Shown here: in pieces, positions 37,181-44,893 of the stretch
How the letters are laid out: each line of letters begins with the position of its first letter
Numbering within the stretch: position 1 is the stretch's first letter
Source of the DNA: Thermosipho africanus Ob7
GTDB taxonomy: Bacteria > Thermotogota > Thermotogae > Thermotogales > Fervidobacteriaceae
NCBI RefSeq assembly: GCF_003351105.1
Contig: NZ_NKRG01000003.1
Coordinates: forward strand, 62,001-126,000
Direction of reading: 5' to 3'
DNA length: 64,000 bases
Made by a program: the position numbers and the translations under genes
Notes under the pieces: generated by a model
What the model saw: the letters and a program-made list of their open reading frames with translations, nothing else
Databases searched by the model: none
Told to the model about the DNA's origin: nothing

Positions 37181-38072
37181 ATCCATCACCCTTTAAAAAA
37201 TCAACTGTTTTTAGTAAAATACTTTTTGTTTTTTCATCTTTCAAAATAAACTCAAATCCATGATCTCCAAATGGATGAAGTAGTAACTTTGCTTTATTTG
37301 AAAAACTCCGCAACTTTTTGTACATTTTTACTGAGGAGATATAAGGTACAACCTTATCCTTCATACCGTGGACTAATAATATTGGTACAACACCTTTTTC
37401 CACGTAAGAAATAGGCGAATAATATTTGTAAACATCTTTTGATTTGGACGGAAGTCTTTTTAAAGTTGTAGAAACTGCAAATCTCGCAAATAAAGATTCA
37501 CTCTTCCATATATCTAGTAAATCACAGGGAGAATAATATGAAACTATATTCTCCAGTTTTACTTTATGTTTCAATCCAAAGTATAAAGCAAGATGTCCTC
37601 CAGCCGAAAGTCCCATTAAGCTTATTTTTTTAACATTTATATTATTCTTTACAAAATTATATGCATCTGATAAATCTTCCACAAGTTGTTCAATTTCATT
37701 TAAAAAACCGTATCTATAATCAATTGTGGCAACTATAAAGCCTTTTGAGACAAGAAATCTATACCATGATACGTTATTAGGTTGCCTTCTATATCCACTA
37801 ATCCAGCCACCACCATGTGCAAATAAAATAAGATGTTCAGATTTTTCCTTTGGAAAATAAACATCAAGCCACAAATTTTTTTTATATTCAAAAGTTTCTT
37901 TCTTGCTCCATGGCTCCTTTTCAAGCTTAAAAGGTAATCTACCAAGTATAGACTTTCTAATAACTGGTATTTGTAATATAAAAATTATTAACAATGTAAG
38001 TCCAAAATTTATGAATGATAAAATTATCAAAAAAATGTACACAATATACTTAAAAAAAATTTTTAAATTCAT
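37173..38072 (-). CDS. Membrane-anchored alpha/beta hydrolase (esterase/lipase type)
   Basis: N-terminal hydrophobic anchor (about residues 5-30), then a BD-FAE/HSL-like hydrolase: HGGGWISG (oxyanion hole), MGLSAGGHLAL (Ser nucleophile), HGMKDKVVP (Asp), FGDHGFEF (His). Complete catalytic triad; 299 aa from ATG 38072, which has AGGTGAT upstream. A longer frame to 38147 runs across the promoter and is rejected. Two different hydrolases in tandem suggest a lipid or ester substrate. Confidence 0.88.
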   Translation of the reverse strand: MNLKIFFKYIVYIFLIILSFINFGLTLLIIFILQIPVIRKSILGRLPFKLEKEPWSKKETFEYKKNLWLDVYFPKEKSEHLILFAHGGGWISGYRRQPNNVSWYRFLVSKGFIVATIDYRYGFLNEIEQLVEDLSDAYNFVKNNINVKKISLMGLSAGGHLALYFGLKHKVKLENIVSYYSPCDLLDIWKSESLFARFAVSTTLKRLPSKSKDVYKYYSPISYVEKGVVPILLVHGMKDKVVPYISSVKMYKKLRSFSNKAKLLLHPFGDHGFEFILKDEKTKSILLKTVDFLKGDGYD

Positions 38073-38081
38073 TATATCACC

Positions 38082-38097
38082 TGGTATAATTATACCA
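38082..38097. promoter_or_regulatory. Perfectly palindromic bidirectional extended -10
   Basis: TGGTATAATTATACCA is its own reverse complement, so each strand carries TGG TATAAT. It serves ogt (ATG 38111, +) and the hydrolase pair (ATG 38072, -). Both 5' UTRs would be about 10 to 14 nt. Confidence 0.7.
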
Positions 38098-38110
38098 AAG
38101 GAGTGAAAAA

Positions 38111-38548
38111 ATGGAAAAAGGAATTGTAAATACTGAAATTGGTTCAATAATTGTATATGTTAAAGACAACAAAGCAATTAAAATTGAATTTAAAAATGAA
38201 TTTTTAAAAGAAATAGAATTAGGTATATTCACAAGTCAAATAAAAGAATACTTTGAAGGTAAAAGAAAAAAACTTTTGTTTAATGTAGAAATTAATACAG
38301 GAAAAACATTTAAAAAAATATGGGATTTTGTAAGAGAAATTCCATATGGTCAAACCATGACATATGGCCAAATAGCAAAAATATTAAATGTAAACCCAAG
38401 AGTTGTAGGTTTTGCAATGTCAAAAAATCCATTGCCTATTTACATTCCATGCCATAGAGTTGTTGGGAAAAACGATATACATGGTTTTACTGGAGGAAGA
38501 AAATGGAAAGAATATCTTTTGAATTTAGAATCTTCTCAGCAATATTAG
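38111..38548 (+). CDS. ogt: Methylated-DNA-protein-cysteine methyltransferase
   Basis: Repairs O6-methylguanine by taking the methyl group to its own cysteine. Active-site IPCHRVVGKND, helix-turn-helix YGQTMTYGQIAKILNVNPRVVGFAMSKNP. 145 aa: short N-terminal domain, whole C-terminal domain. SD AAAGGAG. Confidence 0.94.
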   Translation: MEKGIVNTEIGSIIVYVKDNKAIKIEFKNEFLKEIELGIFTSQIKEYFEGKRKKLLFNVEINTGKTFKKIWDFVREIPYGQTMTYGQIAKILNVNPRVVGFAMSKNPLPIYIPCHRVVGKNDIHGFTGGRKWKEYLLNLESSQQY

Positions 38549-39087
38549 CAGCTGGTCAAGGGAAAAGATTCCAAAACAACGTAAAAATTTTACATAATAT
38601 AAACGGAAAACCTATGCTTCAACACGTCATTGACGTAGTAAAATCTATAAACTTTGAAAAGAACTTTTTAGTAGTTAATCCTCTTTGGAATAAGATTAAT
38701 CCTCACTTTATAATTCCAAAAAGTTTTACAATTTTAATTAATAAAGAATATGAAAAAGGAATTTCAACTTCTCTAAAATTGTTGATTAAAAACATTATCC
38801 CTTTTGAGCCTGATTACATTGCTATCTTTCTAGCAGATATGCCTTATATAAGTACTGATATAGTATATAACATCTTGTCAAAAATTGAAAAAGAAGATAA
38901 AATAATTGCCCCTTACTATAAAGATATTAAAGGTTTTCCAACAATAGTTCACAAAAGTTTATTTCAAAATATTTTAAATCTTCAAGGTGATAGTGGTATA
39001 AAACAAATAATTTATAAAAATCCAAACTTAGTAAAAAAGATAGAATTTAAAACAGACAAAGTTATAAAAGATATAGATCAACCATAA
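38503..39087 (+). CDS. MobA/MocA-like nucleotidyltransferase
   Basis: 194 aa NTP transferase: LAAGQGKRF (nucleotide loop), GKPMLQHVID, and LADMPYIS (metal Asp). Closest in style to MocA, which makes molybdopterin cytosine dinucleotide, but the substrate cannot be fixed; no molybdenum genes are near. ATG 38503 has TGGAGGAAG upstream and lies inside ogt (46-bp overlap). Converges on the MFS gene with a 10-bp overlap. Confidence 0.85.
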   Translation: MERISFEFRIFSAILAAGQGKRFQNNVKILHNINGKPMLQHVIDVVKSINFEKNFLVVNPLWNKINPHFIIPKSFTILINKEYEKGISTSLKLLIKNIIPFEPDYIAIFLADMPYISTDIVYNILSKIEKEDKIIAPYYKDIKGFPTIVHKSLFQNILNLQGDSGIKQIIYKNPNLVKKIEFKTDKVIKDIDQP

Positions 39088-40235
39088 AATTCTGAATCTT
39101 TACCCTTCATTATCCGGTAGAAAACATAAATTACCAATGCATTTACAAAATAAAATATTGAACTTATTAAAAAAATAATAGAATATCCACTTGAGCTTGT
39201 GGCTAGCACAGAAAACAACATTGCAGCAAAAGCTCTACTAGTGTTATTTGCAAAGCTTCTTATTCCAGCAGTTGATGCAAGTATACTTTTAGGTAAGTAT
39301 GATAAAACCAGAGTATTAAATATTGGATTTACCATATTCATTATTGTAAATCTTGCAACATATATAGCTGTAAAGCTTATAGGTTCTCTAACAAAGGAAA
39401 GCATTAGTATTAAGATTGGAACAGCAAGATTAGAAAGCATCAATACTTTGGATGCTCCAAATTTCTTTCCTAACTTGTGTGAAAAAGTTGAACCTATACT
39501 TGTTCCAAATTGTGCAAGCGCCAATATAAAACCAATTACTGTTGCACTTAAAGCAAATAAATCATAGAATATGACATTTCCAAAGTGAATGAATAGACCT
39601 GCACCAAAGCCTACACTAGCAGTTGAAAAAATATAAAATGCAAATATCTTTTTTTGAAATTCATCCATCTTTATTTTTTCTTTTAGAACTACTACTTCAT
39701 TTATTTTAAGAATTGGAATAAGCGCAAAAATTCTCAATACCATAGACCAAATCATTACATTTCTAAATCCAAAAACATCTCCCAAAAATCCTCCCAATGC
39801 ATTCCCAAAAACACCTGTCAACATCCTTACTCCAAAATTCATTCCAAAAAATTTAGCTCTATTTTTGTTATGCGTACTTTCAACCAAAAATACATCAGTC
39901 AATATCATTATTGCAGAATTAAAGCCACCAAATAAAAAAGAAGTAGCATAAAGCCAAGTCAAATTAACTGGAAATAATCTCATTATCGCAAATAATGCTC
40001 CAAGTGGTTGAACAAATAAAAGCATCTTTTTTCTACCGAGTTTATCTGAAAGAATTCCTAAAAACACTGCAAGTATTGCTGAACCCCAAAGATTAAAAGA
40101 CATTATTTTTCCAATAATGGAGTTATCATAACCAAAATTTTTCAAATATAAATTGAATAGGACTTGATATACATTTCTTGATATACCATTTAAGAATGTA
40201 TAAAAAACAATTCTTACTGGTGCACTCAAAAACAT
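39078..40235 (-). CDS. Major facilitator superfamily transporter
   Basis: Twelve-helix permease, about 385 aa. The MFS loop motif GILSDKLGRKKMLL is plain between helices 2 and 3, and the second half repeats it weakly (SHKLGKKFGASKVL). Substrate unknown. Start ambiguous: ATG 40235 or TTG 40229; the latter is 9 nt after GGAG. Confidence 0.9.
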   Translation of the reverse strand: MFLSAPVRIVFYTFLNGISRNVYQVLFNLYLKNFGYDNSIIGKIMSFNLWGSAILAVFLGILSDKLGRKKMLLFVQPLGALFAIMRLFPVNLTWLYATSFLFGGFNSAIMILTDVFLVESTHNKNRAKFFGMNFGVRMLTGVFGNALGGFLGDVFGFRNVMIWSMVLRIFALIPILKINEVVVLKEKIKMDEFQKKIFAFYIFSTASVGFGAGLFIHFGNVIFYDLFALSATVIGFILALAQFGTSIGSTFSHKLGKKFGASKVLMLSNLAVPILILMLSFVREPISFTAIYVARFTIMNMVNPIFNTLVLSYLPKSILASTAGIRSFANNTSRAFAAMLFSVLATSSSGYSIIFLISSIFYFVNALVIYVFYRIMKGKDSEFYG

Positions 40236-40292
40236 CAACTCCTAAAGATTAATTCGGTTTACAAACTAATTATACAATAAATATTAAAATTA

Positions 40293-40333
40293 TCAACAAA
40301 AAAAGTCGCTATGGAATATCCCATAGCGACTTT
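40293..40333 (-). terminator. Terminator of the secreted-protein pair
   Basis: AAAGTCGCTATGG / CCATAGCGACTTT stem (40302-40314 and 40321-40333), followed on the minus strand by a T-run reaching 40298. It is 21 bp beyond the stop of the beta-helix gene. Confidence 0.9.
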
Positions 40334-40353
40334 CTAAAAATTCTTTTTATTTA

Positions 40354-41256
40354 CTATTTCCAAAAGTATTTTCCAAAACTTTCATTTAAAATTTCTGGAG
40401 ACTGTAAAATATTTGAAAAGCCTATAATCTTTCCAGAAAAATGCCTAAAGTTTTGATAAGAATCATAATCATCCTTTTTAATTACAAAATTATATGAGTT
40501 ATCTTTAAATACATTTCCTACTAACTCTACTTCAGGAGAATTTGCAACTTTAAATGTCTCAACATTTAATTCAAATCTGTTGTTTATGAATTTTTGTTGT
40601 CCACTTAATATAATTGCTACATTTTCATTTTCTAAAAAGTCTGAATTGTATATATATGACATTTTGTTATTTAAAATTAATCCATTTTTCATTCCTTTCA
40701 TCTCAATATTATTTGCTACAAACATTGAATCCCCAGAAAGCATTATTCCAACACTGTTAAAATTTAGACTTACATTTTTACCTGAACTACTTTTATAATT
40801 TACATCTTCAACGCTCAAATTTGAAACTTCTAAGAACGATTCTTTTTCTTCATCAGCTACACATACTACTCCATACGCATTATCAAGATTCATATTTACA
40901 TTGCTCAATGAAATCTTAGAATTTAAAAGTCCAATTCCAATTGAGTTTACTGAGCCAATTTCCAAATTTTTTATTATAACATTTGAATTTTCAATATAAA
41001 TTGTTGGACTCGAATTAAAAATATTTTTTGGATCTTTACCAACATAGCTTATATAAGCTCCTTCTTCACCAACTAAAGTTAAATTTTTAGATACTATCGA
41101 CAAATTTTCTTTGTAAGTACCAGCTTTCAGATAAATTATGTCACCATCTTTTGCCTTATCGATAGCTTGTTGAATATTTTCCTCAACTATTATAGTTTCT
41201 GAAACAAGAATAATACTAAATACAAGTAAAAATATGAAAATTAAACTTTTTTTCAC
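40354..41256 (-). CDS. Secreted right-handed beta-helix protein
   Basis: Signal peptide (MKKSLIFIFLLVFSIILVS), then NosD/pectate-lyase-like coils: NIQQAIDKAKDGDIIYLKAGTYKENLSI is the standard entry, and Asn/Ile/Val rungs follow to the end (YIENSNVIIKNLEIGSVNS, FLENENVAIILSGQQKF). Possibly binds or cuts polysaccharide, or works as a surface adhesin; no active site is recognisable. Start GTG after GGGGGGAT. 300 aa. Operon with the cysteine-rich protein 15 bp upstream. Confidence 0.86.
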   Translation of the reverse strand: MKKSLIFIFLLVFSIILVSETIIVEENIQQAIDKAKDGDIIYLKAGTYKENLSIVSKNLTLVGEEGAYISYVGKDPKNIFNSSPTIYIENSNVIIKNLEIGSVNSIGIGLLNSKISLSNVNMNLDNAYGVVCVADEEKESFLEVSNLSVEDVNYKSSSGKNVSLNFNSVGIMLSGDSMFVANNIEMKGMKNGLILNNKMSYIYNSDFLENENVAIILSGQQKFINNRFELNVETFKVANSPEVELVGNVFKDNSYNFVIKKDDYDSYQNFRHFSGKIIGFSNILQSPEILNESFGKYFWK

Positions 41257-41271
41257 AAATATCCCCCCTTT

Positions 41272-41625
41272 TTAATATCCCCAATTACACGGATAAACTC
41301 TTATTACGTCCCAATCAAGACATTTCTTGCTTTCAGGTTTCCAACAAGCTCCATAACAACCTACAGAACAAGCAAGTACAGCAATTTTATTAGGAAGTAC
41401 TTGACAAGCAGTTTGACAAATATTTAAACAAGTATTATCTAAATATCCTGGTTTTTCTTCCCATTTTTTACATATTGCATATGTAACAGGTTCTGTTAAA
41501 CTTTCATCACATTCTCTATCAAGCTTTGGAAACGACCTAGATACTATCATTTCAAAATCATAATATTGAGAAAAGATTGTCACAGATAACACTAAAAACA
41601 ATAAAATCCCCCAAAATTTCTTCAT
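41272..41625 (-). CDS. Small secreted cysteine-rich protein
   Basis: 117 aa, unknown family. Signal peptide (MKKFWGILLFLVLSVTIFSQ), then a mature part of about 97 residues with ten cysteines, including two C-x3-C-x3-C sets (CLNICQTAC and CSVGCYGAC) 11 residues apart. Spacing i, i+4, i+8 puts the cysteines on one helix face, so two disulfide-linked helices are likely. Start ATG 41625 after GGGAGGTG; the in-frame extension to 41685 has no binding site. Same operon as the beta-helix protein. Confidence 0.78.
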   Translation of the reverse strand: MKKFWGILLFLVLSVTIFSQYYDFEMIVSRSFPKLDRECDESLTEPVTYAICKKWEEKPGYLDNTCLNICQTACQVLPNKIAVLACSVGCYGACWKPESKKCLDWDVIRVYPCNWGY

Positions 41626-41685
41626 AGTCTCACCTCCCATGTAATAATAGCTATTAAAATTTTTATATAATTTTACAATCTTCAA

Positions 41686-42059
41686 TTAAAGGAAATACAA
41701 GTCTAATATATATTATTTTTATCTTAAATCCAAGCTTTAATTTTGCTAATATTTTCAAATTATCTTAAAAAAAAAAATAACAAACCGTTTTTTATCCCGC
41801 TCATAATATTTCAATATTATCAACAAATGACTAATTTTAGTTGTTTATTGACATATTAAATATATTATTGAATATATAACAATCATTATAAACAAACAAT
41901 ATAATTATATTTAAAAACAATCAAAAGAAAAATAATTTATATTTAATTAATTTTAAAATATTTTATAGTTAAATTTTTTATTAATTTAACCAATAAAAAC
42001 TCAATCAAATCATTTCGTCGACTTCAAAAAATGAAACAGAATAAAAATTAATAAAAAAA
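41686..42059. other. AT-rich non-coding gap
   Basis: About 370 bp over 80 % A+T, no reading frame. A TTGACA at 41848-41853 has no good -10 partner. It borders decayed IS sequence and the start of the secreted-protein operon. No structured RNA or repeat recognised. Confidence 0.6.
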
Positions 42060-42127
42060 CACTCCCAAAGTGGTATAATAAAACCAACAATGGGGTGTTT
42101 TTCTTTGGTTAAGGAAGGGAAAAAGCA

Positions 42128-42315
42128 ATGTATCCTTTGGATATAAAACAAGAAGCCATTAAGCTTTACACAGACGAAAAACTTCCTAAGAAAGCTATTG
42201 CTTCTCTCTTAGGGGGCCTGAAAGTAGAGTACAATTGTGGATAAATAATTATCTAACATATGGCAGCACTGAACTTACAAAAAAAGAGATTAGAAAACTA
42301 TATTGGAATACATAA
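42128..42315 (+). pseudogene. IS3 transposase orfA fragment
   Basis: ATG 42128 reads MYPLDIKQEAIKLYTDEKL, the HTH head of orfA, then shifts frame at the G-run near 42211-42216; the second frame gives SRVQLWINNYLTYGSTELTK and ends at 42315. Confidence 0.75.
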
Positions 42316-42347
42316 AGAAAGCAAAAAGAAGTTTTCAAAGAAAGATA

Positions 42348-42860
42348 GTTCCAACCAGGCCAAGACAGGTACTGGGAATAGACATGACGAAAGTAATGAC
42401 AAAAGACGCAAGATGGTAAATTACATAGCAGTAATAGACTGGTATACAAGGGAAGTACTTGGCTCACAAATAAGTCTCAGAGGAAGAACAGAAGAATGGA
42501 AAAAGCATTAAATGAAGGGTGTAAAGACGGAGAGTATGAGGAAAGAAAGTAATACAGACAAGTGATAATGGTAGTCAGCCTACAAGCAGGAGATTTATGC
42601 AAGAATGTAAGATATTAGGAATACAGCAAATATTTACAAGTTACAACAATGAACGTGGAAATGCAAATATAGAAAGGTATTTTAGAACGTATAAAGAAGA
42701 AGTAGTATGGCCGGTTGAAGAAATGAGCTGTTCAGAGTTAGTAGTAAAAACAAAAAGATACGAGATATTTTACAATAGTAGATATCCACACAGTGCATTG
42801 AAATACAGAAGCCCACGAGAGGTATACGAAGAATACTTAAACTACACAAAAGTTTCTTGA
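42348..42860 (+). pseudogene. IS3 transposase orfB fragment
   Basis: Three frames hold the rve/DDE core: VLGIDMTKVMTKDARW (first Asp), VNYIAVIDWYTREVLG, then VIQTSDNGSQPTSRRF (second Asp) and ANIERYFRTYKEE (Glu). About 100 residues of the usual N-terminal part are missing. End at TGA 42858-42860. Confidence 0.8.
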
Positions 42861-42885
42861 TTTCTGTCCAATTTTTCGGGATGCT

Positions 42886-43031
42886 TTACAATAACGAAAT
42901 AATAGAATATACAGTAAGTGAAAGTAACAATATGGAGTTAGTGACAAACTCAATAAAAAATGGCTTCAATGGATTACCAAAGCCATTCTGTTTAAATTAC
43001 AGAGTAAATCTACACTATAGAACGATTTATT
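42886..43031 (+). pseudogene. Possible remnant of a second IS3-type transposase
   Basis: Reads NEIIEYTVSESNNMELVTNS and on to IKNGFNG, which looks like the segment between the first and second Asp of IS3-type transposases (typically REIIGYSVS...ELV..AL). It lacks its Asp residues and start. It directly follows the right end of the first IS. Confidence 0.4.
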
Positions 43032-43646
43032 CTAATTATAATAAAAGCATTTTGAAATAGTATAACCAATAAATGCCCCAAAAATGACATCGCTAAGCCA
43101 GTGATAATTTCCTACAACCCTTGATATTGAAAATAAAATAGGAAAAATATATAATCCTTTATTATACCTTTCAGCAAGCGGAGTAAATAGGGCCCAGGCA
43201 AATGAACTATGTCCGGAAGGGAAGGAAAAATTTTTATCTTCAAAAGAAAAAGGTTTAAAAACAAAAGGACTATCGTATGCATAAGGCCTTCCTCTACCAA
43301 TTGAAATTTTCATTGCATACGTTACCACCGAAGTAAAAAAAGTACTTTCAAGTATAGTGTATGAAAGTGCAGGATCATCAAAATAAGTAATTCCTGCAGC
43401 AAGTGCAGTTAAAATTAAAAAATCTTTCTCATCTAAATTGTTAATTGTTTCAAAACAAAAATTATCAAACTTAGAAAGCTCTAATCTTTTAACTTTTCCA
43501 TCAACCAAGAATGTAGTTGAAAATAGCAATGGCTCTTTAATATCGAACTGTAATGCACTTATGTCTTTTTGTGTTTCATCTAAAATGTTAAATGTAAAAG
43601 AAAAAACTTGAAAAAACAGTAAAACAAATAAAAATAACTTTTTCAT
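43032..43646 (-). CDS. Secreted/membrane PAP2-type phosphatase
   Basis: PAP2 acid-phosphatase fold: KISIGRGRP (motif 1), PSGHSSF (motif 2), SRVVGNYHWLSDVIFG (motif 3), all catalytic residues kept. Signal peptide at residues 1-17. Likely dephosphorylates undecaprenyl pyrophosphate or another lipid phosphate. 204 aa. ATG after AGGGGTG. Its 3' end meets IS debris. Confidence 0.9.
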   Translation of the reverse strand: MKKLFLFVLLFFQVFSFTFNILDETQKDISALQFDIKEPLLFSTTFLVDGKVKRLELSKFDNFCFETINNLDEKDFLILTALAAGITYFDDPALSYTILESTFFTSVVTYAMKISIGRGRPYAYDSPFVFKPFSFEDKNFSFPSGHSSFAWALFTPLAERYNKGLYIFPILFSISRVVGNYHWLSDVIFGAFIGYTISKCFYYN

Positions 43647-43686
43647 TTATAACACCCCTGAAATGTTATAAAAATACTAATATCAG

Positions 43687-44073
43687 TTACATATCTATTA
43701 ACTTTTTAGCCTCAATAATAAATCTGGATATAGTATTATTTATTTTTTCAAGTTCTTCAACACTTTTTGCTAAATATTCAAGGCCTTTAGGTGTGATATA
43801 ATATACTTTTTTAGAAGGTCCTTGATTTGTATTATCCCATTCAAACCTCAAAAGCCCTTCTTCTTCAAGCTTTGAAAGAATTCTATAAAGGTTCCCCATC
43901 TGTCCAAGTCCTGTAAGTTCTATACCAAATTCTAAAAGTTTATTTGCTATTTCATATCCATGCAAAGGACTTTGTGCTATTATTAACAAAACAAAAGGTT
44001 CAATAAACGTTTTCCTAAAGCGTCCCATTCCTCTTCTTCGCATTCCGTTAATTTTATCTCCTCCATTCATCAC
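43687..44073 (-). CDS. PadR-family transcriptional regulator
   Basis: 128 aa: winged helix with FIEPFVLLIIAQSPLHGYEI, GNLYRILSKLEEEGLL and KKVYYITPKGLEYL, then a C-terminal dimer helix. Start uncertain: ATG 44073 (used) has no clear binding site, but GGAGG inside the frame precedes an ATT at 44052 by 7 nt. Overlaps the upstream hydrolase end by 20 bp. Confidence 0.88.
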   Translation of the reverse strand: MMNGGDKINGMRRRGMGRFRKTFIEPFVLLIIAQSPLHGYEIANKLLEFGIELTGLGQMGNLYRILSKLEEEGLLRFEWDNTNQGPSKKVYYITPKGLEYLAKSVEELEKINNTISRFIIEAKKLIDM

Positions 44074-44797
44074 CAGAATTTAAAATAATGCACTTATCCT
44101 TTAATCTATTTTTCATAAATTTTATTGCATTTTCACCAGTACAATGTAGAGGTATCACTTTTAAATCATATTTTTCAAAAAGCTCAGTAATTTTTCTTAT
44201 CCTTTCACTTGATGCATTTACTAAGTGAAATCCTCCTACTACATATTCTATATTATACCTTTTTATCACCTGCTCTACAATATTTTCAATACCTCTATGC
44301 GCACAACCAGTAAACAAAAAATTTTCAATTACTATGTTTATTTCATCTTCAAAAAAATCCTTTCTTCCATCTGATAATCTAAATTTCTCATCAATAATAT
44401 CTTCTCTCATTTTAATATTTGTTATTATTCTAACTTCGTCAGTTGAAATATCACTATCTATAAAGTTTACTTTTAGTTCAATTTTGTTCCAATCATACGG
44501 TACTCCTGCAAATTTACTAGCACTATATCTTTCAACCAACGCTTTTTTGTGAATAAACACCTCAGGATTTGCTACATTTTGTAAAAAAATCAACCCACCA
44601 ATATGATCATAATGCCCATGTGAAATTATAACTTTTTCAATCTTAGAAAAATTAATTCCAAGCTTTTCTCCGTTTTTTATAAATACATCTGTTTGCCCTG
44701 TGTCAAATAATACCCTATCATTTATCAATATAGAAAGTCCATGTTCTTTTAAAAAAGCATCTCTAGAAGTATCATTGCATAAAACTGTAATTTTAAT
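44054..44797 (-). CDS. Metallo-beta-lactamase-fold hydrolase, ATT start
   Basis: MBL fold of the type often annotated as dihydropterin-phosphate synthase-like: SHGHYDHIGGL (HxHxDH), VGGFHL and LHCTGENA supply metal ligands. The only standard start, TTG 44728, begins in mid-domain. Read upstream, the frame gives IKITVLCNDTSRDAFLKEH before ILINDRVLFDTGQTD, a normal N-terminus, beginning at ATT 44797, 7 nt after AAGGGG. 247 aa. -10 TATAAT on the minus strand at 44840-44835. Confidence 0.88.
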   Translation of the reverse strand: MKITVLCNDTSRDAFLKEHGLSILINDRVLFDTGQTDVFIKNGEKLGINFSKIEKVIISHGHYDHIGGLIFLQNVANPEVFIHKKALVERYSASKFAGVPYDWNKIELKVNFIDSDISTDEVRIITNIKMREDIIDEKFRLSDGRKDFFEDEINIVIENFLFTGCAHRGIENIVEQVIKRYNIEYVVGGFHLVNASSERIRKITELFEKYDLKVIPLHCTGENAIKFMKNRLKDKCIILNSGDEWRR

Positions 44798-44834
44798 TTT
44801 TAATCCCCTTCCAAATAATATTCTACCTATTTAA

Positions 44835-44860
44835 ATTATACATCATTTTTGTTATATAAT
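44835..44860. promoter_or_regulatory. Divergent -10 elements
   Basis: TATAAT on the minus strand (44840-44835, for the MBL gene) and on the plus strand (44855-44860, for the hexosaminidase gene). Confidence 0.55.
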
Positions 44861-44893
44861 AGAAATAAGAAAATCAGAAGAGGTGATCACTAT

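Larger units (their letters stand above)
42060..42886 (+). mobile_element. Decayed IS3-family insertion sequence
   Basis: OrfA-like and orfB-like transposase parts are broken by at least four frame changes and a missing middle. The right end seems to be near 42866-42886 (CTGTCCAATTTTTCGGG), typical IS3 style; I found no matching left end. Upstream a possible promoter, TGG TATAAT at 42071-42079, and an A-rich/T-rich inverted pair (AAAAACAC and GTGTTTTT) lie before orfA. The element is dead in its present reading. Confidence 0.8.

Noticed and set aside
41848-41879. TTGACA with TATATA as a promoter in the AT-rich gap
   Set aside because: Spacing of 20 bp and no gene downstream within 200 bp; AT-rich sequence gives such matches by chance.
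42857-43060. 67-codon frame after the IS, read as a gene
   Set aside because: No binding site and looks like transposase debris; kept only as a possible remnant.
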